Source: Closterium sp. Naga37s-1
Taxonomy: Eukaryota; Streptophyta; Zygnematophyceae; Desmidiales; Closteriaceae
Direction: 5' to 3'
Assembly (NCBI GenBank): GCA_947471745.1
Contig: CANJKZ010000264.1
Coordinates: 1,766,501-1,830,500, forward strand
Length of the DNA stretch: 64,000 nt
Position 1 is the stretch's first letter; each line of letters opens with the position of its first letter. The notes below the pieces were generated by a model that saw nothing but the letters and a program-made list of their open reading frames with translations, was not told the origin of the DNA and ran no database searches. Positions 1 to 11,079 of this stretch are shown here, piece by piece. Both the position numbers and the translations under genes were made by a program.

Positions 1-1212
1 TGGGCGCGCCAGGCGTCAGTCAGGCGACCGAAGCAGCGCTGCGCAGTGTGTGGCAAGCCGCACGTCTCCCCACGGCGCCCGCCAGTGCGAACAACGTAAG
101 TGCAGGGACCAACACCCCCAGACCTCCCACGCCCAGCGTACCACTCACGAAGCTGCTGGGCCGACGGGGTCTCACGGGAACGCGGCTGCCCCTTGCGCTG
201 GCTACCACCAAAGCCTCCACGCTGCGCGGCTCCACCTCGACCAGCACCACTGCCGCCGCCACCTCCACCACCGCTGCCGCTGCTGCTGCCTCCACCACTC
301 CCACCGCTGCCACCACCGAAGCCCCCACTCCCGCCACCACCCCCACCTCCACCGCCACCCCCTCCGCCTCCTCCATCGCCTCCACCGCCGCCCCCACCGT
401 CCCCTCCACCACCCTTGCCCCCCTTGCCCTTGCTGTTGCGGCGCCTCCCACTAGGAGCAGACGCAGCCCCGACCTCCGCAGTGCCAACGAGGTCGACAGC
501 AGCAGCAGAAGCAACAGAGGGGAGAAGGGGGACAGGGGAACACCCCTCAAAGAAAGGGGCGTGAGGGTCGCCGCGAGAAGCACCTACAGCTAAGATACTC
601 TTCTCAGCTGCAGTGAGGCGCTCCTCTAGCAGGTCGACGTTGAGCTCGGTGGGGCAAAGGGAGAGAAAGTGGTCCCTGACTGAAGCAAGGGAGTCAGAGA
701 GGCGGGTGACTAGGTAGTAAAGGGTGATGTACATGGGGGGGGGGGGGGGGTTCTTGGCACAGAACTCGATGGGAAGCGCAGCGCGGTAGCGGGCGTCACT
801 AGTGCGGAGGTGAGTAATGAGATCAGCGACTGTGGCAAAAGCGGCAAGGTCAGGGAACAGGTACGGCAGCATGAGGCGGCTGAGGGCAGCAGTGGCTGGG
901 GAGGAGTAGCGCGCTACTACAACGTCATACAAAGACTGAGCAGTCTTGTACTGGCCAAAGTGCGCGCGCTCAGTAGACGGCAGGTGACTACAAACAGCAA
1001 GGCGAGCAACAGCGTCACGAGTGGTCCACTGCAAGCGAACCGTACTGTCAGCAGTGGCAGCAGGTGCAGTAGAGACACCGGACGTGTGATCGAATAGGGA
1101 TACCCCGTCCCTAGAGTCACACTGAAGAAAGAGCTGCAGGTCGTCAACCCACACGTCAAAGTCAACTGCACGCCCCTCACCATCAAAGGTAAGAACAGTA
1201 GGGCTAGCAATG
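1..1212 (-). pseudogene. copia gag of element A (fossil, partial)
   Basis: On the minus strand this encodes the capsid-like gag protein of family 1. The N-terminal part matches the gag of elements C, K, N and P: an LTFDxEG start, a VWxDDLQLFLQC segment, the RYSSPATAALSRLMLPYLFPDL helix region and a PPPMYITLYYLVTRL segment. Towards the left it runs into the poly-glycine tract and the Cys/His region. Gag of this family is known to form the virus-like particle. The plus-strand frames here, rich in Pro, Ser and Thr, are antisense shadows of the glycine tract. The copy is broken. Confidence 0.85.
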
Positions 1213-1960
1213 GCGGCAGTAGCGGCACGGGCAGCAGTAGTAGCAGTGGCAGCAGAAGCACTAGTAGCAGTGGCAGCAGAAGCAGCAGTAGCAGCGCAGG
1301 CAGGGCAGTGCGGCTCAGTAGGGCGGCGCGGCTCGGTAGGGCGGCGCGGCTCGGCTGGGCGGCGCGGCTCGGCTGGGCGGCGCGGCTCGGCTTGGCGGCG
1401 CGGCTCAGCTCCTGGCGGCGCGGCGGAGCAGGGCGGCGCGGGTGCCTACCAGAGGCGGGTGCAGGGCAGGGCCACAGCTGGCGGTGTAGGTCAGGGCCGC
1501 GACTTGGGGCGGCAGCAGGGCAGGGCCGCGACAGGGCGGCTGCAGGGCAGGGCCGCGACGGGCGGCGAAGGTAGGGCCACGTCTGAGGCGGCAACAGGGC
1601 AGGGCCGTGACAGGGCGGCAAAGGCAGGGCTGCGACGAGCGGCAACGGGCCAGTGACGGGCGGCCAAGGGCCGGCGACTGGCGGCAACGGGCCGGGACGG
1701 GCCGGCGACGGGCCGGGACGGGCCGGGACGGGCCAGCGACGGGCGACAAAAGGCAGGGCCGCGACAGTGTGGCTGCAGGGCAGGGCCGCAGTGGGCGGCG
1801 AAGGCAGGGCCGCGACGGGCCAGCGAAGGCAGGGCCGCAACGGGCCGTACTAGGTCAGGGCGCGCGAAAGCGCAGGTGAGACAGGCGCGAGGCGCGCTTC
1901 GGGCAGGGCAGGAAAAAAAAATCGTGGTGGGCCCTAAAAAAAACGTTCCCACTAGGGAAC
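1213..1960 (-). repeat. C-rich repetitive leader of element A
   Basis: This untranslated leader lies between PBS and gag. On the plus strand it reads as imperfect repeats of GGCAGGGCCGCGAC type, so the element's own RNA would be C-rich. No gene is supported in it. Confidence 0.75.
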
Positions 1961-1975
1961 CTGCTCAGAATACCA
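1961..1975 (-). other. primer-binding site, element A
   Basis: In element sense the site reads TGGTATTCTGAGCAGG directly after the LTR. This is close to the copia site TGGTATCAGAGC, which pairs with the 3' end of initiator-methionine tRNA. Confidence 0.7.
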
Positions 1976-2082
1976 TGTCAGAATAGTGAAGGAATGAATG
2001 ATTGAACTAGGAAGTAGGTGGGTACAAGTAGGAAACCTAAAAGTGTTGTACCCTAAACAGATTATAGCATATAAGTTTGACA
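1976..2082 (-). repeat. 5' LTR of element A (107 bp)
   Basis: In element sense it begins TGTCAAAC and ends CTGACA (TG...CA). It contains the GGGTACAA/TTGTACCC inverted pair and the CCCCACTA-type motif seen in the other family 1 LTRs. Outside it is sequence of element B. Confidence 0.85.
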
Positions 2083-3078
2083 CAGCGGCCCCACCAAGTC
2101 CATGTGAACCAGCTCCAAAGGCTTCTTGCTCCTACTAGTCACGCTATGAAAGAGGAAACGAGTGAATTTTGAGAGCAAACAGATTTCACAGTTGTCATCG
2201 GGTGGCTGTCCGTTCAGCTTCATACCCTTGATGGCTCCATCCTTCTCTAGCTGCTTCAACAAGGGCATTGCCACATGCCCCAAGCGTCGGTGTGCCGTTG
2301 CCCAATCCGTCTCTCTAGATCTGGCCGACACTTTCACACCAACCCCTCCAACGGCGTTGCACTCCCCTTGGGATGCAGACCCCTCTCCAGCCTGCCCCCC
2401 ACCGTGCCACGCCAACGCCGGCAGCTGCCACATGGATCTGTACACATCCTTGCTCTCGTGCAGATCCCAAAGCACCCGATTTCCCAGCTGCCCCTTGTAC
2501 GTGCGTGCTCCATCTGTGCTAGTGCTCACCCCAGCCTTGGCAAGCTTACGGAGGGAGATGAGGTTGGCCTTGAGATCAGGAACGAGGAGAACGTCATGCA
2601 GCACCACCGGCTTGCCATCCGCTCCCTTGAATGCAGCTCGTCCCGCACCAGCCACCTTCAACGCATGTCCAGAGGCGGAGCTAACCTCGTTGATCGGTGC
2701 AGCTCGTACATCATCAAGCAGCTCTTTGCACGGCATCATCGTCCAAGCAGCGCCCGTGTCCAACACCCAATAGTCCAGGGGGTGCAGCTCTGCTCCAACC
2801 TTGGCAGAGGCATCTCCTTGCTCCCCCTGCTCTCCAATATGGAAGAACTGGCCCGCAGTGCGCTCCTTTTTCTTCTCCGCACCGCCGTTGCTCTTCGGGT
2901 TGTTGTCGGACGAATCGGCGACCATGTTCGTGCCGTTTTTCTGGTTCCTCCGCGCGCCGCCATCCTGGTGACGATTCTGAGGGGTCCATCCATCGGGTTT
3001 CTTATAGGACAAAAACCAGGGGTGCCCCTCCTTCTCACAATACTAGCAACTCCCTTTCATTTTGCCACCAGCACCTGA
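2083..3078 (-). pseudogene. family 2 copia protease and pre-integrase region (fossil)
   Basis: On the minus strand this encodes the middle of a TNT1-like gag-pol protein. It runs from the end of the gag nucleocapsid region, through a retropepsin with the motif WVLDTGAAWTM and a typical LLVPDLKANLISLRKL segment, to the pre-integrase zinc motif (HRRLGH ... CEICLLSK) and the opening of the integrase core, LVHMDLVGPL. The protease cuts the polyprotein and the integrase inserts cDNA. The integrase stops at the boundary with element A. Confidence 0.85.
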
Positions 3079-3945
3079 TGTTGTGTGATGCAATCATATG
3101 CATTCACGTCTGTCTGCCTCCCATCATGTGTTCGTGCGTTGCATGCGTGGTGTGAGCGTATGCAAGAATTTGTATTTTGTGCGGTTTGGTTTTTCTGAGT
3201 GTGTGTGAATGTTATTTGGCTTGAGCAGATATCTGAAGTGACTCCTCTGCTCAAGAGCTTTCCGACGAACCAAGTATCGCTTCAATCGGAGCACGAACAA
3301 GAAAGTTACGAACGTTGGAAGTTCGTATGCTTTTGATATTTGGTTGTGGTGACTATGGGAAGTTGTGGTGTTGACTCCATAAGGAGTACAGACTCTTGGG
3401 GGTTGGGAAATTCGTCAACATCACTGTAGATGCTACCAAGTGGTTGGGAGGTGCCAAACCAGGTTGGCAAGTGTGGCCAAGTTGGGTGAGGTGGATGGCA
3501 TGAGTTGGGAAAGTGACAAATGTCAAAGTTGGGGTGCCTATAGAGAGGGGAATTGTGTGGTATGAGGTGTCCTTGGTTGGGGACTCCCTTGGGACCTTCC
3601 CTCTCGTCCTCCTCATCCCCTCCTACCTGGTTCTATTGCTACTCTAACTTTCTTGTGTGAACTTGTGAGATAATTGTTATTGAGATACGTTTTCTATGGC
3701 AGCATACCCCCTAGTGCGCCGAAGTTCATAACTCAAGTTATACTCCATATTTTGATACTATTCAAATTGGGAAAGATAGCCACGGTGAAGGGCTACAACA
3801 TACTCGAGTTTGAGAGAATTCTAATCGTGCGTTAATCGTCGACGACGTTTCTTGTGACGACGACTTTTCTGTCCTGAATTATAGTTGACGATTTTAAGAT
3901 ATTTCGGCCCTTAATCTTCATAGACTCCGTCCTTAGTCTCTAACA
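3079..3945. mobile_element. solo LTR, 867 bp, inserted in gag of element B
   Basis: The insert starts TGTTGTGTG and ends CTCTAACA, so it has the TG...CA ends of an LTR. It is flanked by the 5 bp repeat CCTGA (3074-3078 and 3946-3950). Removing it on paper restores the order of the family 2 gag sequence, as compared with fragment R at 61.9-62.4 kb. It is AT-richer than its surroundings and has no coding region. Orientation and parent family (copia or gypsy) cannot be told. Confidence 0.75.
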
Positions 3946-4822
3946 CCTGACTTGCCCCCACGTCCAGATTTCGCACCGTGACCCCAACCGGTACCTCCTT
4001 GTTGGTTGTTGGAGTCGTCGTCCTTCTTTTCACCACGTCTAGCACCACCGAAGCCACGTCCTCGGCCACGTCGGCTTCCTTGCATCCCGTAGCCACTGCT
4101 GCCATCGTCTCCATCCCTTTGTTGGCGACGACGGAAGTCCTCCTCCAGGATCTTCGTCCGCACCCACTCGAGCGTCCACAAGCTCTGGTTCTGCGGCAGG
4201 CTCAATCCGCTCGTGAATTGAAGCCATGATTCCGGCAGCAGCGAGAGCATCTTCAAGCACTTGGTCTGCTCCGGGTAGGTAATTCCCGCGATCGCCAACT
4301 TTGCGTAGAGGTCGCGCATTTTGTCCAAAACAGGTTGCACCGGCTCTCCCTCGCTCAAGCGCAACGCGGACAGCTCCCTCTCCAGCATCAACGTTGCGAC
4401 AACGGAGGTCGGGGCGTGCAGCTCTTTCAACACGGTCCACGCCTTCGGACCGCAATCAACCTCCGGCAGTAGGTGCATGACGTGGTGACGCTGGTTCAGC
4501 TCGAAACTCTGCGCCATCAAGTAGTAGCCAGCCGATGCGCGCTCGTCCCAATCTTCTTGCAGCGCGGGTCACTCGGTCTAGGCTCCTCCCCAATCATTAG
4601 TTTCCACAAACCGATCTGACGGAAGTAAAGTTGCATTTTCCAGGCCCAATCATCATAGCCCTCACCATTGAACTTCTCGACGGTGAAGTTCTTCAGCACC
4701 TCCTTGATCAGCGAGCCCTGGTTTGTTCGCGCTCCCCTTGGCGCCGAAACACCAGAATCCTGGCTGCAGCTACGATCTTGGGCTGAAGATTCACCAGCTC
4801 CCGGCGAGGTCTTTCCCGCCAT
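3946..4822 (-). pseudogene. family 2 copia gag (fossil)
   Basis: The minus strand encodes a gag of the UBN2/TNT1 type. It has a short N-terminus, then a KFNGEGYDDWAWKMQLYF segment typical of copia gag, an LNQRHHVMHLLPE segment, a conserved EPVQPVLDKMRDLYAKLAIAG block, and an Arg/Gly-rich nucleocapsid. The start codon at 4822 lies about 30 bp from the PBS. The nucleocapsid end is separated by the 867 bp solo LTR. It matches fragment R on the plus strand. The copy is broken. Confidence 0.85.
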
Positions 4823-4853
4823 AGCTACCTACAACGAGGATCACTATAACGCA

Positions 4854-4865
4854 GCTCTGATACCA
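4854..4865 (-). other. primer-binding site, element B
   Basis: In element sense it reads TGGTATCAGAGC, an exact copia primer-binding site for initiator-methionine tRNA, three bases from the LTR end. Confidence 0.9.
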
Positions 4866-4868
4866 GCT

Positions 4869-5648
4869 TGTTGGTGTAAGGGCCTAATAAACTCAGGCTA
4901 TTAAGACGTTATCCAACTTAAAACCTCTCCTCGGGGTCACCTCCAAGGGTCCCTGGGTGCTTGGTACAAGACCAGCCCCTATCCTTGGGTCCGAGTTTGT
5001 AGAGAGAGGGATCAAGAGGGACTTAGTCAAAACAGCAAAAGTACCTTGAACGTCGCGCAGCATGCCATGCAGACCGTCGATCAGATTAAGCTGAGAACTC
5101 GCTATATCGAAGCTCACTCTAAGAGCTTTCAAAAGAGCCAAGTTGCCTCGCGAAAATTTCTGCCATTGCAGAGTTATGGCTCGGACATCGTTTGTCTAGC
5201 ATCGTAGTACTAGCGTACTAGCGTTGACTCGGTAGCATTCCGCCGTCGCACCGCGTACAAATGAAATTCCAGCAAGGAAGGAATTCGCTTGAATCAAATT
5301 GACTATATTCGAGTACAAACAGAGAAGGAATATATAGTTCTAGCTAGCAAGGACCTTGGGAATCAACCTGGGAACAACCAGGGATGATCCCAAATAATTC
5401 CTAGCAACAGAACCAGCCTGGCTGGACAAAACAGCAGGTGGTAGGTTGGTAAACAACTTATGGTTCTGTTTTTCCAACCTGGGAAAACAACAACGAGGTT
5501 CAGGTCCTAAAAACAGAACCTGTTTTGTCTTTGCCATACCAGCCAAATGCTGGTTCCGCTGGTTTCCCCTGGCCCTGTAGCATGCAGATACAGACAAACA
5601 ACATCCAACCATCACCTAAATTGTACCCCTATAGTGCCTGCCCTGCTA
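4869..5648 (-). repeat. 5' LTR of element B, first part (split by element C)
   Basis: On the plus strand it starts TGTTGGTG. The other end, at 14750, reads CACCCAACA, so the LTR has the inverted ends TGTTGG/CCAACA. Together with 14440-14750 it is about 1.09 kb, split by element C. No gene is supported in this stretch. Confidence 0.75.
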
Positions 5649-5781
5649 TGTGAAAGAATAGACGAAAGAATGATGGAATTAGGAAATGAGAAGGGTACAA
5701 GTAGAAAACACATAAGTGTTGTACCCTCAAGGGACTACCCCACTACAGCCTAAACAGACTATAGTAAATATATATTTGACA
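5649..5781 (-). repeat. 3' LTR of element C
   Basis: In element sense it starts TGTCAAAT and ends TTCACA. It matches 14302-14434 closely and is flanked outside by TGCTA. Confidence 0.92.
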
Positions 5782-6017
5782 CACCCCCATAGGCAAAGTG
5801 GGGGAGAACAAGGGGTCACAAGACCAGTCAAGAAAGACAAAGCAAACTCAGGGTGGATCACAAAGTCACCACACAGTCTGAGCACAAGCAAAGGGCCAGA
5901 AGGCCAGTTCACATGCAGAGTTATATAAAGGAAAGCAAACAATACAGTGAACACAACCTAGCAAGTGTAAGCATGCAGGTATAAGTATATAGAGTACACT
6001 ACAAGCAGAGTCAAGAA
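5782..6017 (-). other. 3' noncoding block and polypurine tract, element C
   Basis: This stretch lies between the RNase H end and the LTR. It starts next to the LTR with the polypurine tract (element sense TATGGGGGTG) and continues with a block shared by all family 1 copies here. No coding region is supported. Confidence 0.75.
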
Positions 6018-8715
6018 GTCAACAAGTGAGGCACAGTAGGTACAAGGCCTAACACAGTACAGAAACGCTGATGATCACAAGGCTGAAGTACCTTGGTGAA
6101 AACATCAGCAGTGTTGGCCTGAGAGGCCACGTAAGCAAGACGAAGCTGGCCACGCTACTGCAACTCTCGAGCAAGGAAGTAGCGCAGAGCAATGTGCTTC
6201 GTTCTGTGCTCCAGTCTGTGCTCCTGACACAAGGCCAGCATGGCCTTGTTGTTGACGTACAGAACTGGAGGAGAACGAGGCGCCTCTCCCAAGTCGGTCA
6301 GCAGGTAGGTGAGCCAGCGAAGCTCCTGTGCAGCCATGGCCCCAGCGTAGATCTCAGCCTCGCAACTGGTGCTGAGAACAGAAGAAGAGCGGGTAGACCG
6401 CCAGGAGACAGAACCGGAGCCAAGGCTGAAGGTGTAACCCTGTGACGACCGCTGCGTAGCCAAGTCGTCAACCCAGGAGGCGTCAGCGTGACCAGTGAGG
6501 ACAACTCGAGCACGTCCTCCAAGCACGAGCCCCATGCCCGATGTACTGCACAAGTATCGCAACACCCTCTTCGCAGCATCCCAGTGCACCTTTCGGTGCC
6601 TGCCGGGAGCCACGTAGCGAGCCAGAAGGCTGAGAGGGTATGCGAGGTCAGGTCGTGTGCAAGTCATCAGGTACATGAGGCAGCCCACAAGCTCTGGATA
6701 CGGGCCACTCGGCTCTACGGACTCGTCCGAAGGTGGAGCTGAGAGCGAGTGACCGGTAGGCAGAGGAGTGGACTGTGGCGAGGAGTAGGTGAAGCCGAAA
6801 CGCTGAAGGACGTGCTGCACCATGTGTGACTGAGTCAAGGTAATGGTGCGCTGTGCTCTGTCCCGGGTGATCCGCAAGCCAAGATAGCTTGTCAGATCAC
6901 CCAGGTCTGTGCACGTGTGTCTCTTCTGCAGCTCGGACTTCACGTGGGCAAGTGCCTCCTTGTCAGCAGTAGCAAAGACAAGGTCGTCTACGTACACAAG
7001 AACGTAGAACGGCGGCAGATTAGCGTCAGTGCGTAGAAACAGAGAAGGGTCAGCAGTGGAAGGAGAAAAACCAAGAGCAGCAAGAGTCGTCCTGAGCGTG
7101 TCGTGCCACTCACGGGGCGCCTGGCGGAGACCGTAGACTGGCTCCACTGGGTACCAGTAGGAAACGACCCAGTGAAGCCAGGTGGGCGGCGCAGCCAGAT
7201 CTCCTCGTGCAGGCTGCCCTGTAGGAAGGCTGTGCTGAAGTCAAGCGAGTGGAGCTCGTAGTCACGCTGAGCAGCAACGTGCAGCAGTACCCAAAGAGTG
7301 GTCATCTTCGGGGTAGGGGAGAAGGTCTGAAAGAAGTCAACTCCCTGTCGCTGACTGAAGCCACGTGCAACGTAACCCGCCTTGAAGGCAGGCGGAGAAC
7401 CCGGCGGCTGCTTCACCCTGAAGATCCACATGCCACTGACGATGTTCGCCCCAGGTGGGGGAACCTCGTCTACGTAGGTGCCTGTGGACTTCCAGGAAGC
7501 CATCTCTGCGTCCATGGCTGCCTGCCACTGAGAGGAGTAGGGACCCTCTATCGCCTCTGCGTAAGAGCGCGGGGTCGGGATGTCTAGTGCATCCGGGTCT
7601 CCCTCAGGGGCAAGCAGCATGGACACGAGATGAGGTGAAGCAGCAGCAAAACACTCAAGGTCCTCCTGTCTGTCCTCAAGGACGTCCGTGCCAAGAGCAC
7701 ACTCACCCCCGACGGACGGAGGACAGACAGACGCAGACGCAGACTCGGCAACAAGACTAGCAGCGTAGTCTAGGCGACAGGCCGCAGCAAAGTCAACAAG
7801 CTCAGCAACAAGAGCAGACGCAGCAGAGGACTCAAACAGAGGGTCAGTGACAGCAGTGGCCAGAAAGCGGGTGACAGTAGGACTAGCAGCACGAAGGGAG
7901 TCAGACTCCGGGTCCGGACCGTCAGGAAGAGAGGACGCAGGAGGAGAGGGCAGAGGGACACGCTGTGGAGCAGTAGAAGGACGCAGTGTCATAAAGTGAG
8001 TGCCTGGGACAGGAGGAAGATGCGGACGCGAAACACGACCAGTGCGAACAGGAGGGACAGGCGACGCAGAACGAGACGCAGGCAACACAGGACGAGACTC
8101 AGGCTCCCGACGCTCCGTAAAACTTCTAGACGGACCGGAGTAAGGAGAAGGACCAGGCAGCGGAGAGGCCGGCTGCAGCTGCGACTGGGACTGGACAGGC
8201 GGTGGACTCAGGAAGGGAGGAGGAGGACCAGGAGAAAGCGGGGAGCCAAGAACCTGCTGAAGGAGCGGAACGTAGTATGGCCGCGGCCGCGCAGCGCCTC
8301 CAGAGACAGCAGAGACAGAACCGGTACCCTCAGCCACAGGGCCTCCAGTCCCAGCAGTACCTTCAGCAGCTCCAGCAGCACCTCCAGCAGCACCAGCAAC
8401 TGGAGCACCTCCAGCAGCTCCAGCTCCAGCAGCACCAGCAACCTGTAGCACCTCCAGCAGCTCCAGCACTAGCAGCACCTCCAGCAGCACCAGCACCCGG
8501 AGCACCTCCAGCAGCTCCAGCTCCAGCACCACCTCCAGCAGCGCCAGCACCTCCAGTAGCACCAGTAGCACCTCTAGCACCTCCTGCAGCCCCAGCACCA
8601 GCAGCAACCCGACAGCGCCGAGAGTACCACTCACGAAGGCGCTGTGGAGAGAGAGGCTCCCGCCGCGACGGGACACCTAGAGCACCTCCAGACGCAGCAC
8701 GCGCAGGTGTAGTAC
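6018..8715 (-). pseudogene. copia RT, RNase H and linker of element C (fossil)
   Basis: The minus strand encodes the C-terminal half of pol. From right to left it has a Gly/Ala-rich low-complexity linker, a Pro/Ser-rich segment, and the RVT_2 reverse transcriptase: a SQWQAAMDAEM opening, the LHSLDFSTAFLQGSLHEEIW segment, and the catalytic YVDD at 6983-6994. RNase H follows, with HADASWVDD, SCEAEIYAGAMAAQELRW and LYVDNKA segments. RT copies element RNA into DNA in the cytoplasmic particle and RNase H removes the RNA. The copy is broken at a few places. Confidence 0.9.
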
Positions 8716-10049
8716 ACCCAGACTGAGCACCCCCAGTCTCAGCACCCCCAGACTCAGCACCCCCAGTCTCAGCACCCCTAGCAGCACCTGAGGCGACAGC
8801 TACCTCGATCGGCTCGGCAGGGTCTACCTGGGACACACCTGAGGGGGTAGGACCCTGGGGGGGGAGGGGGTCTACCAGGGGAGTATCTAGTGCCAGGAAG
8901 AGTGGCGGGGGGGGGGGAGAGGCAGTGCGGTAGGGAAAGAGACGGTAGTACGACACCGACTCGTCAAACGTGACGTCCTGAGAGGACAGAACACGACGCG
9001 AGGTGGGGTGGTAGAACTGCCACCCGAGTGCGTCAGGAGGGAAGCCAAGGAAGACACAGGGAACGGCACGGGAGGACAGCTTGTCCGCTGTAGTATCGCG
9101 GACAAAAGCTCGAGATCCCCAGACACGGAACGCGGACGCATCGCCAACCTTCCCCGTCCACCGCAGAGTAGGTGTGGTCTCCGGCAAGGAGACATGAGGC
9201 TGAAGGTTGATCTGATGCGCAGCGTACTGAACCGCGAACGGCCACAGAAAATGGGGAGCAGCCGCATGGATCATGGACGTACGAGCGACATCCATGACCA
9301 TGCCAATGCGGCGCTCAGCAATCCCATTTTGCTGCGGGGAGGCCGGAAGCGTGAACGTCTGGCGGATGCCCTCCAAGCGACAGAAGGCCCTTAGGAGGTC
9401 GGAGGAAAACTCCCCGCCTCTGTCTGAGTGCAGACGCAGAACAGGAAGGTCGGAGCCAAAACTCTCACTAAGCTAGCGACGAGCACTGCGGATCCAGTCG
9501 ATCAACACCTCAGTGACCTCACTCTTGCTGCGCAAGGGGAAGACTGTGGTGTAACGCGAGTAGTCGTCAACGACCATTAGAAAGTAACGCTCGTGACCCT
9601 GTCCACGGACGCGGGCTGGGCCCCACACGTCCATGTGAAGAGTCTGCAGAGGGGCCTCAGTCGGAGGAAACGAGGAGGAGTGAGGAGCGGGGCGCTGCCG
9701 GCCCTCGACACAAGGAACACAGGTGGGGGCAGGCCCTGGAGGAAGGGGAGGGAGGGACCTGGGGAATCCAGAGACAAGAGCACGGGAGGCCATACCTCGA
9801 AGACGAGGCAGGGAGGGGTGACCAAGGCGGTGGTGCCAAAGGAGAGTCTCGTGCGCCAGAGGACGACACGAGCAGGGGGCAGACGCAGGACTAGACCTGG
9901 ACGCGGCAGCAAGCACCTGACTGGACGCAGCCACCTGACCAGACACAGGTACCGGAGGAGGCGCAGTAGTCAGTGTGTACAGACTCGACCCTAGCCGACG
10001 GGTGAACGTGGCCAGGTGGCGGCCCGTCCGAGAGCAAGTGCAGTGGGTC
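8716..10049 (-). pseudogene. copia integrase of element C (fossil)
   Basis: The minus strand encodes a pre-integrase HHCC zinc motif (LLWHHRLGHPSLPRL ... CVPCVEGRQ). The rve catalytic core follows, with the first Asp in LHMDVWGP, a VVDDYSRYTTVFPL strand, the second Asp in LHSDRGGEFSS and the glutamate in PQQNGIAERRIG. A C-terminal region (WQFYHPTSRRVLSSQDVTFDES) then leads into the low-complexity linker. The enzyme joins cDNA to host DNA with a 5 bp duplication. Upstream pol sequence continues beyond the solo LTR at 10055. The copy is broken. Confidence 0.9.
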
Positions 10050-10054
10050 ACACG

Positions 10055-11074
10055 TGTTATAATCTAGAGTCCACTTAGGGGTCGTAGATGCCCTTGAAAC
10101 CACCTAAGCAGAATCTGATGACTTCGAACCGCCTCTGTTCAAAACGCCGTCACGATCAGCTCCGATAACAAACGAGGCTGAAACTTGGACAGACGTTAGC
10201 TTCAGGTGTCTTCTTTCCAACGGTATATGGGTTGCTTTCATCAGAGGTGTATGCGCTACGCAGTGAACAAAAGCGTAAGCTCGGCTGAAAAACGAGTAGC
10301 TTCATTGATGCAAGGAAGAGGTTGAGTGCAACATTGCCTAGGGGACTCTTAAGGGGTTGGGACCATCCTGGGAACTCAGAGAAGGTTGAGTCCTAGGGGA
10401 GAAAGGCTAGGGAAGGATGGGAAACGTCCTAGCTAGGTCAGCAAAACCAACCACACTTGGATGTTCAGAGCTGTACTCAAGGCTACCAATAGTGAGTCAA
10501 GCTAACCATGAGTCAGCTTGTCTTCCCACTTGCACCCTCTTGCAAGCTGCTTCCAGGAAGACCACACTTCTCAAAAGGAGGGTGGTAGAGTCCCACTTGA
10601 CCACCTGTACTTCTTGTCTCATTCTCTGTCCCTGCACCATTGGCATGACAACAATGAAAGGGTGGCAAGGGAAATGCTGCCAACAGTGCACCATGACTAC
10701 GGAACAGTAACTTTCGACAGCTGTCACGTGCTGCTCCGATGCTGGGATGTCCTGAAACTCGGTGACCACCTGCACAACATGGCAAAGGACTGCCACACCG
10801 ATTTTCAGACCAATCAGAGCTCGGTAGATGAGTCAGCAGCCGAAATGGTGAACTCGGGTGTTACCAAAAAAGAGTAACACACACTTCCGGGATGCCATAA
10901 GTCTTGAAACTAAAAATTATGCCATGCCTTGTAAACTGCTTCAAAAATTCTGAAACTTTGAGGGTATGAAGAACACATATTGAAGCACCTCCCCACAAAA
11001 TTCCAGAAGCTGAGCAGGCTTGTAGGCTGAATGGGAGTGCGATGACCGTGCCACTACAGTACTTTGGCACAACA
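10055..11074. mobile_element. solo LTR, 1020 bp, inserted in element C
   Basis: The insert begins TGTTATAATC and ends TGGCACAACA, with TGTT/AACA ends. It is flanked by the 5 bp repeat ACACG (10050-10054 and 11075-11079). Elements K and O carry continuous pol sequence at the same point, so it is a later insertion. No coding region is supported inside, and I see no internal PBS or polypurine tract. A TRIM-type element is possible but less likely. The parent family is unknown. Confidence 0.75.
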
Positions 11075-11079
11075 ACACG

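Larger units (their letters stand above)
1..2082 (-). mobile_element. Ty1/copia element A (family 1), 5' half, cut by window edge
   Basis: This is the right-hand, 5' half of a minus-strand copia element. From right to left it has an LTR, a primer-binding site, a GC-rich leader and gag. The rest lies beyond the left edge. Its gag and leader most resemble element K in this window. The LTR outer edge abuts the integrase start of family 2 element B, so A was inserted into B. The target duplication cannot be tested because the other end is absent. The copy is decayed. Confidence 0.9.
2083..5648 (-). mobile_element. Ty1/copia element B (family 2, TNT1-like), main part
   Basis: This is a minus-strand element of a different copia family, with lower GC. 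From right to left it has the LTR (4869 onward, continued at 14440-14750), a perfect PBS, gag, a solo LTR inserted in gag (3079-3945), the gag zinc-knuckle end, protease, pre-integrase and the start of integrase. There it is interrupted by element A. B sits inside integrase of element D, and element C sits in B's LTR. The copy is old and broken. Confidence 0.85.

Noticed and set aside
48-593. Plus-strand frames rich in Thr, Ala, Pro and His opposite gag of A (similar at 11581-12289, 40759-41443, 49831-50733, 55471-55896, 57483-58283)
   Set aside because: They are antisense readings of the poly-glycine and Cys/His region of gag; the minus strand carries the family match.
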